Source: Mauremys mutica (Eukaryota; Chordata; Testudines; Geoemydidae). From it: a stretch of DNA of 64,000 nt. The stretch lies in the NCBI RefSeq assembly GCF_020497125.1, contig NC_059081.1, forward strand, positions 17,951,105 through 18,015,104, written 5' to 3'. The notes below the pieces were generated by a model that made no database searches, had not been told where the DNA came from, and saw only the letters and a list, made by a program, of their open reading frames with translations. The position numbers and the translations under genes were made by a program. Positions 51,801 through 61,394 of the stretch are shown piece by piece. Each line of letters starts with the position of its first letter. Position 1 is the first letter of the stretch.

Positions 51801-54800
51801 AGCTCATCTTTTGTTTTACAGAACGATGGGGAATTATTTTGGGTGAAATTCTGGCTCCATGAAATAAATGGCAAAAGGTTCATTGACCTTAATGTCTATT
51901 TATCTTAAGTACTTACATGGCCCTTCTTACTATAGCATCTGAGCACTTCCCAATCATGACTGGCCTTGTGGCTGGGAGGAAGCAGTAGGCGTGATATATC
52001 TAGATTTTAGTAAAACTTTTGACACAGTCCCACATGACAGTCTCATAAGCAAAACAGGGAAATGTGATCTAGATGAAATTATAATAAGGTTGGTGCACAA
52101 CTGGCTGAAAAATTATACTCAAGAGTAATTATCAATGGATCACTGTCTAAATGGGAGGACATATTTAGTGAGGTCAACAGGGGTCAGTCAGTCCTGGGTT
52201 TGGTACTATTCAGTCATGAATAACAACAGAAAGTGGAAATGGCAGAAGAGCTAAATAACATTTTTGTTTCAGGTTTCAGGGGGTAGCCATGTTAGTCTGT
52301 ATCAGCAAAAACAATGAGGAGTCCTTGCAACACCTTAGAGACTAACACATTTATTTGGGCATAAGCTTTCATGGGCTAAGATCCACTTCATCAGAGGCAT
52401 GAAGTAGAAAATACAGTAGGCAGGTATAAATATACAGCACATGAAAAGATGGGAGTTGTATTTATACCTGCCTACTGTATTTTCCAATTCATACATCTGA
52501 TGAAGTGGGTTTTAGCCCATGAAAGCTTATGCCCTAATAAATGTGTTAGTCTCTAAGGTGCCACAAGGACTCCTCGTTATTTTTGTTTCAGTTTTCATCA
52601 AAAAGATTAGTAGCAATTGGATTAGTAGTGAATGCCAGTGAAAATGAGATAAAATAATGAAAAAAGTTAAAAATTACTTAGACAAGTTAGCTGTCTTCAG
52701 GGCCTAATGAAATACACCCCAGAATACTCAAGGAGCTGATTGAGGAGATATCTGAATCATTAGTGATTATCTCTGAAAAGTCACGAAAGATCGGAGAGAT
52801 TCCAGAGGACTGGAAAAGGGAAGATTTCTGATTTAGTTGGGGATTGGTCCTGTTTTGAGCAGAGGGATGGACTAGATGACCTCCTGAGGTCCCTTCCAAC
52901 ACTGATATTCTATGATTCTAAGATAATAAGGTGCTAAGTAACAATCAGCATGGATTTGTCAAGAACAAATGGTGTCAAACCAACCTAATAGCTTTCTTTG
53001 ACAAGGTAACAAACCTTGTGGATAGGAAGGAAGTGGCAGGAATGGTATATTTTGACTTTAGTAATGCTTGATACTGTCTTGCATGACATTCTCATAAACA
53101 AACTAAGGCAATACAACCTATATGGAGCTACTATAAGATGGGTGCATAACTGGTTGGAAACCCATTGCCAGAGAGAGTACTTATCAGTGGTTCACAGTCA
53201 AGCTGGAAGGGCACATCAATGGGGTTCCGCAGTTCTGGGTCCAGTTCTGTTCAATATCTTCATCAATGATTTAGATAATGGCATAGAGAGTACACTTATA
53301 AAGTTTGTGGACAATACCAAGCTGGGAGGGGTTGCAAGCAATGTTCCCTCTAATTTTTTACATCCATGTGCGGAATGAATTTTGTTATGTGAACCAACAT
53401 GGGGGTGATGTGTGGCAGGGGTGGGGCCAAAGGGTTTGGAGTTTGGGAAGAGGCTCAAGGCTGGGGCAGAGGGTTGGGGTGCGGAGGATGAGGGCTCTGG
53501 GGGGTGGGAGTGGAGGGGTGGAAGGCTCTGAGGTGGGGCCGGGGATGAGGGGTTTGGGGAGCAGGTTGCCCAGGGCTGCAGTGGGGAGAGAGGTATTTCT
53601 CCAGTACAGGCCCTTCTGGCTGTGTGCCTGTGCGGCCCTTGATAACCTGCTGTGTGGCCGGCAGCTTAGAGGGAACTTAGGTTGCAAATGCTTTGGAGGA
53701 TATGATTAAAATTCAAAATGATCGGGACAAACTGGAAAAACGGTCTGAAGTAAATAGGATTCAATTTCAATAAGGACAAATGCGAAGTACTCCACTTAGG
53801 AAGGAACAATCACAAATACAATGCACAAATGCACAATGATAACGGTTTTCAAGTACATAAAGAAGTTGTTACAAGGAGGAGGGAGAAAAATTGTTCTCCT
53901 TAACCTCTCAGGCTAGGACAAGCAATGGGCTTAAATTGCAGCAAGGGTGGTTTAGCTTGGACATTAGGAAAAACATCCTACCTGTCAGGGTAGTTAAGCA
54001 CTGGAATAAACTGCCTAGGTAGGTTGTGGAATCTCTATCATTAGAGATTTTTAAGAGCAGGTAGGGCAAACACCTGTCTGGGATGGTCTAGATAATAGTC
54101 CTGCTATGAGTGCAGGGGACTGGACTAGATCTCTCAAGGTCCCTTCCAGTCCTATGATTCTATGAATTGGTCTGAAATCAACAAGATGAAATTCAGTGGA
54201 GATAAGTGCAATGTACTACCCTTAGGAAGGAAAAATTAAATGCATAACTACAAAATCAGGAATAACTAGCTAGTGGTATTATTGCTTAAAAGGATCTGTG
54301 AATTATAGGTGATCACAAATTGAACAATGTGATGCAGTTGTGAAAAAGACTTCATGTCATTCTGGGGGTGTAGTAACAGGAGTGTTGTACGTAAGATGTA
54401 GGAACTAACTGTCCTGCGCTACGCAGCACAGGTAAGGGCTCACCTGAAGTACTGTGTCCATTTCTGGATGCCACACTTTAGGAAAGATGTGGACAAATTG
54501 GAGAGTCCGGAGGAAAGCAGCAGAAATGATAAAAAGTTTAGATAACCTACCTATGATGAAAGTTTAAACAAACTGGGCATATTTAGTCCTAAGAAAAGAA
54601 GTCAGAGGGGGCATGTGATAACAGTCTCCAAATATGTTAAGAACTGTTTTATAGAGAGCAGTCATCAATTGTTCTCCATGTCCACTCAAGGTACGGACAA
54701 GAAGTAATGGGCTTAATTTGCAGCAAGGCAAATTGATGTTAGACATTAGGAAAAGCTTTCTAACTAAAAGGATAATTAAGTTCTGGAATAGGCTTCCAAG

Positions 54801-57800
54801 GAAGGTTGTGGAATCCCTGTCATTGGAGGTTTTTAAGAATAGGCCGGACAAACACCTGTCAAGAATAGTCTAGATTTACCTCAGTGCAGGGGACTGGACC
54901 CGATGATGTGCTGAGGTACCTTCCAGACCTACATTTCTATGATTCTATTATCACCATACCCCTGTGATATAAGGAAGCACTAGTATCCCTATTTTACAGA
55001 TGGGAGATGAGGCAGAGAGAGACTAAATACGTATGGTCACACAGGAAGTCTGTGGCAGAGCTAGGAACTGAACCCCAGTCTCCCAAGTTCCAGGACAGCA
55101 TTCTAAACACTGGACAATCCTTCTACTGAGGGGGCCAGCATCACCTCTTGACAGGTGGTAAAAGTAGCTCAATTCAAGGTCTTGAGAAATGTACCTCTAA
55201 GATGAAAGGCCTTTTTGATCAGGGTGGAAGCCATCAAAGCTAATGATGGGTCATTTCACCTGAAAAACAACATACGAACCCATGAAAAGGTACTGCATCT
55301 GTGCAGTATCTGTGGTTCTTTGAGAGCTGTGTTCCTATGGGTGCTCCACTTCAGGTGTGCATGCACTTCACGAGCCCTTAATTGGAGATTTTATGTTAGC
55401 AGCATCCATTCAGCCCATGCATGTGCACTACACAATCTCATGTCACACACTGAAGGGTATATAGGGCCGTGTGTGCAAACCATCCTCAGTTCCTTCTCTG
55501 AAAATGTGGCAGTGAAAAGGAACTGGAGACATGGACAGTCCACCCTACCCTTTATCACCTTGGAAAAACCACAAGGCAATATAAGAGTGCATGTGTGTAC
55601 TGTTGAGCAACATTACTTTGAAAAGCTCCGGCTCCGGGCACATGGTGCACGTGCATAACCCTCAGTGGAATACAATAGGGACCATCACTTGAAGAAGAAC
55701 CACAGTTACTGAACTGGGTGACTATCCTCTTCTTCTTCCTTGAATAGTGTCCCTATGGGTGCTCCACTTCAAGTGACTCCCAAGCAGTTTCTCCACTGCA
55801 GAATGTCCAGGAACTTTTGAGAGTCTTTAACCTCCTCAAGAGGTATCTGAAGGGTGTCAGCCACCCTCTTCACGCAGTCCAGGAATGGGCAAAAATTGTT
55901 GGCCACTGATGGCCATGACTGCCTTGTCTGGAGATGAGGATGAAATAAAAGTTTGAGGGGTGGCCTCCTTAACCACCCTAGACTCCTGTTCTTCAAGGCC
56001 TCCTTGTGTTGGGGGTTTGGTAGAGGAGACTGTGTCACCCTTGCCTCTCAGTGCAATGGAGCTGGAGGTCCTGCAAATTGTTGCCAATATGCTGCCCAAG
56101 GATCCCAGTATAGCAATTGGGGGGGCCAATATGAAAGAGAGGGTGGCACTCAGGGCTGATCCCACCATCCCTGTCATGGATGAGGATCCTGGCTGAAGTA
56201 TGGCTTCCTGTATGGATGTGGAGGGGAATCCCGCACTGGTAAAGGGGAGATTGATCAAATGTTTCTTTCATCCTCCTCAATGTCCTCCAATAGGGAGGCC
56301 GTAGTAGAAAAAGGCTGAGAAGTTTGAGGTACCAGGAAGCAATGGTAATCCAGACACTGGAGTCTCAGTACCGAGAGTCATCTGGTACCCATAAGCAGTG
56401 CTCAGGACTTCTGAAAGTCAGATCAAGTGTATTTACTTGTTTGAGGTTTATTTTGACAAAACTCTTTATAATCATAAACACTATCAAAAATCCTGAACCA
56501 TCGAAACTAGTATCTCAAAGCATTTTTATCAAACTAAATGTGCAGTGAAAATTGCTTATATACCACTGATTTAAAATCCCCATCTCAGTAATACAGTAAT
56601 AGCTGTATTACTTGAGGCAACTTGCTGTTGAAGAGACAGAGTGATAAACGGAGACTGAGCCAGATAACATCTCAAGGCCAGTTTTTACACTATAAAATGA
56701 TATAGCACAAGAATAGCCTCAGTAAGAGAGATTACAGATCAGGGAGATGCAATGGCACCAACTGACACCCTGACAGTTGCATAAGACAATGATGAATGAA
56801 GAACCAGGATAATAACATCATGAGTAATATTCTGATCATGGTGCTTAACTCGAACTTACAAGTAACCCAGGTGCTGCTGCTGCCTGAAGCAATAAAGCAC
56901 AGAAAGTACAAGGTTCCTCTCTGAGGCCACACATCAGCTACCAGACATATATCAAGTAAGTTTTCTGATATCTAGCCCTGACCAAGCTCTGCCCAAGAAG
57001 TCTATTGATTCAAAAGCAGATGTACAACGAGGAAGATTTCCTGGGAAGTACGTGGACAAATCTCTTTGATATTGGCCTAGATCATTGTTTTATAAATTGG
57101 TCAATGGCTTCATGATCAAACTTTACCAAAGGAACCAAAAACAGGTACCAATTAAGACCCTTTAATCTACTAGAATGAAAATAAATAAACATGGCCAAGT
57201 TTGAAGGTGGTAGCCAAAATCCATAATATAATTTGGATTGGATAGTAGTATTGCTCTATTGCAGGGGTCGGCAACCTTTCAGAAGTGGTGTGCCGAGTCT
57301 TCATTTATTCACCCTAATTTAAGGTTTTGCGTGCCAATAATACATTTTAACGTTTTTAGAAGGTCTCTTTCTATAAGTCTATAATATATAACTAAACTAT
57401 TGTTGTATGTAAAGTAAATAAGGTTTTTAAAATGTTTAAGAAGCTTCATTTAAAATTAAATTAAAATGCAAAGCCCCCCGGACCAGTGGCCGGGACCTGG
57501 GCAGTGAGAATGCCACTGAAAATCAGCTCACGTGCTGCCTTTGGCATGCGTGCCATAGGTTGCCTACCCCTGGTCTATGGTATAGACCAGTGGACAGGAC
57601 ATAACTTCTAAAAATGCTCTTTCAAAGAAAAAGTACAGTTGTTAAATTGTCTTTTAGGGCTGTTCAATCTTTGTGTTATTGTCAGGACTAAACACAAAAT
57701 GAAAGAAATAGAACAGAGAAGAAAGAAATCTAGCAAAACTACAACAGATATTAGACAGAATAGCAGCAAGCAATAACAAGCACTGATCAAAGCAGAACCC

Positions 57801-60800
57801 CTATCTCAACTGAAAACACTGCAAGGAGCTCATTAATACTTTATAACATCAATCATAAACTTCAAAATAAATGAATCTCAGAGAAGAGGAATAAAAAGCA
57901 CTGCATGCTGAAGTGAGTCACGAGAAATCTGTTACTCAGTTATAAGTAGCTAAATGAAGAGAAGCTTGAATTACACCATAGCCTATGAAAACCTGAAGAA
58001 TCAAAAATGACCTAGAAGAATTAACACTAGTGATGCCATAAATGAAAATTCAAAACATGAATATGAAAATCACCCTCTCCCTACGCCCTTTGGCAAACAT
58101 TATTAAACAGGGCAACTAGAACTGAAATAGTGTTCCATTTTTGTTGTCCTGAGCTAATCACTAGTTTTTTTTAAATACTGACTGGCTAGCAAAAATCAGT
58201 TGGACATGGAGTTTACAAAAGTTTGTAGCTAAAGTTATAAAAGCCTCAAGTGCAACAGTGGAGCACATTCAGGACAAACAGCCCCGTACTTGAGACATTT
58301 AAACTTATTACCAAACATAGGCCAGATTCTGAAGGACATTTGTTGATAGTCTGAAAAACACTCAGAGTGATATCATAACAACTAGTTAGTTAACAGTTTA
58401 AAGACTGAACAGCAGGAAGGGATATAATGCAAGTTTATTAAATGAAATGACCCAACCTCAGCTATCTGGATTATTCCGGGCAATCCAGAAGTGGGCGATT
58501 ATTTATATATTAAATAAATAACAACTAGACAGTGAATAAACCACTTGTTGAGTACTGATGCCTTGAGGAATTCTGGCTATTTTGCAAAAATATTGAGCTT
58601 TGAAAACAATTCTGTTTATATATTGTAATAATAAATAACACTTATATGGAGTTTCATATCTTCACATATTAGTAAATAATTATTAATTCTAATTCCTGCA
58701 GATGTCTTCCTGCCAGTATAATTAAGGACACTTGTGAGAGTATAGGTCTTGGGTCATTTCCAGAACAACTGTCTATGATGTCAAAAAGAGGATTATATTT
58801 TAGGTTCATTTGGAATTGTCAGACAAAAAATATCTCTTTTTCAAGAACAAGTGTATCACACTGAAGGCCAGAGTAAGAGAAATGTAGAGAAATATGACAT
58901 ATCAAACTGGTGTTGGTAGACAACATTTTTTTAAAGTTTTCCATAAAGCACAGCTACTCTTCAGGATAGTTTGCCTTTTCACATTATCCTATGATCATTA
59001 CATTTTTACAGTAGTCACATGCCTACTGCTATTTACTATATTAAAAAAGTTATTTTCTTGGCTTGCAGATGCACCACCTTGAGCTATGAACATATCACAA
59101 TTCATACGCTAAGAAGGGTTGGACTTGGAACTCCAGATACTGTCTACCAAGTAATGGGGGCTGCAATAAGTTGTCTTGGTGATTCAGCAGGAGGAAACTC
59201 TTTCCTCTGAATCAGTGGTTCTCAACCTATTTACCATTGTGGGCCACATATGCAGCTCTCTCTGTGTTATTTGGGCCGCATCCATACAATATATATACTA
59301 CTTGTATGGTCCTGAAGATGTCACATGGGCCACAGATTTGTGCTAATTGGGCTGCAAGTGTTCCATGGGCTGCAGGTTGAGAACCACTAATTGAACTGAT
59401 CAAGGTTCCTGTATGTTGTTTGATCAACCTTGTACTGCAGGAGATGCCATCTTCTGGTTATTAAAACACTCTTGGCACTTTTCACAAAGGTAGATGTATT
59501 AGCTCTGGTTTCCTGGCAAGAGTCAATGTGGGCAATTACATTCTGCCAGTTTAAACTCCAGTTTCAATTTCATATAGTAGTTTTTACTTCCTGTCCTAAA
59601 GTCTTGTGTACGGTTGATTGGTATGAAAACCTGATTTGAACACTCCATTGCAGAGGTGGCTGCATTTCAGTGTTAAGTGAAGTAATTTCAGTATATTTAA
59701 AGAGCAAGATTTGCAAAGGTGACTGTTGATTCTGGGTGCCCAGCTTGAGACACCTTCAAGAAACCTGATTGTAGGGTGACGAGAGAGCAAATGTGAAAAA
59801 TCAGGACAGGAGATGTGTGTGTGTGTGGGGGGGGGGGGGTAATAGGAGTCAATATAAGAAAAAGACCCCAAAATCGGGACTGTCCCTATAAAATCGGGAC
59901 ATCTGGTCACCCTACCTGATTGTCAGGAAGTGCTGTGCACCCATCCTCTAAGAAACAGGCCTCTTGAAGGTGTTTCAAATTAGGTACACAAAAAAATGGA
60001 GTCTCCCAATATCACTAGTCAAGTTTGAAAATCTTCACCAAAAGGCTCTGGGAATACTTTGGAATATGAAAGCAGTGAACAAATATAAAGCACTAAGGAA
60101 GTGTATATTCATCATAATGTGGAGGTCCCAATTTTATTTCCTATCAAGTGAATAACTATTCATAACAAGTGGCTTGTACATTTTGTGAGAGACTCTCTCA
60201 ACCAATCACTCACTGAAAGAAAGAGCAACAGGAAAATTATGTAGATGGTTCACATATAGAAGAACTCGGCATATAAATCTTAAATACTCTAGAAACTTGA
60301 TATTTGTAGTAATTGAGCTACATGGATTTTTTGTAATATCAAATGATAGCAGATAAAAAGCTTAACAGGGCAGCAAAGCTACTTGCATGCTTTAGTAATA
60401 TAATTTTCACTGGAGAGCTATGATAAAATTGTGAAATCTTAAGAAAAGCTCAAACAATTGATCTGTACATACAAGCTTCTTCTATTGCTTGAGAAATTCA
60501 AACTTTTCTTCTTAAATACAAACTTCTCATTAAATCAACTACAGTCTTTGGGAAGATTTATTTTTCCTTCACCGCCCTTCAACTAGCACTGAGAAAGTTA
60601 AGATATACCAGTTTATGGTATATCAGACATATTAGATATTTTTAGAAGGCAATTGGGTTATTTGCATTTATTATTTCTTTGTTCATGAAATTAATAAATG
60701 TTTCTGTTTGCTTTTAACAACAAATGCAAATTTTAAGTTGTCTTAGTTGGTAGTAGGATGCTATATGTTCATCCCCAATATGATGCTCTTTTATGAGTGC

Positions 60801-61357
60801 CCAGATTAATGTCATTTAGCATCACCCCAATTTTTCACTGAGTCAGATTGAACATACAATATACAGCATTTTAGATACATATGAATGAAACAGCATGTTG
60901 CGATAATCTAAAAGACACAATGGATTACAGAGCTAGATCCTTTATTGTAGAGATGGCCTTGGTCAATTTTAACTGTAATTATAACACGCTACTCAGCATT
61001 AAGCTATAAACTAAAAGTGCTTGTAACCACCAGAATGTTCCTTGAGATCAGTGCTAGAAAAAGGCTTGCGAACAGTCCTGCACTGATAGGAATGGACAAC
61101 ATGATTCTACAGAATATTCTTGAGCACTTTCTACAAACTAGTTTTAAATGTCTTTTGTGATGGTGCTTCTACTACTTCCCTCAAGAGGTCATTCTACAGT
61201 CTAATAATTTCACTGGTTCACTAAGACAGCATACCTAATGAAACTAGACAAGAAAATAGGTACCTGGTACAGTCCCACATCAACCCATTCTAAAAAGGAG
61301 AAATGGCAGCAAAATGAACAAGAAAAAATCAATACCAAAAGAGGAAGAAGTGGATGG

Positions 61358-61394
<37 letters not shown>

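Larger units (their letters stand above)
51975..54173 (+). mobile_element. CR1 LINE, 5'-truncated and nested
   Basis: ORF2 remnants are read in several frames: ATATCTAGATTTTAGTAAAA is the LDFSKAFDTVPHD motif region, and 53016-53378 encodes [28 protein letters not shown] and FVDNTKLGG. The catalytic FADD has become FVDN. The 3' end is at 54100-54170 (GACTGGACTAGATCTCTCAA, CCTATGATTCTATGA). A Penelope fragment, a second CR1 tail (52838-52920) and a hAT element interrupt it. It is inactive. Confidence 0.85.
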
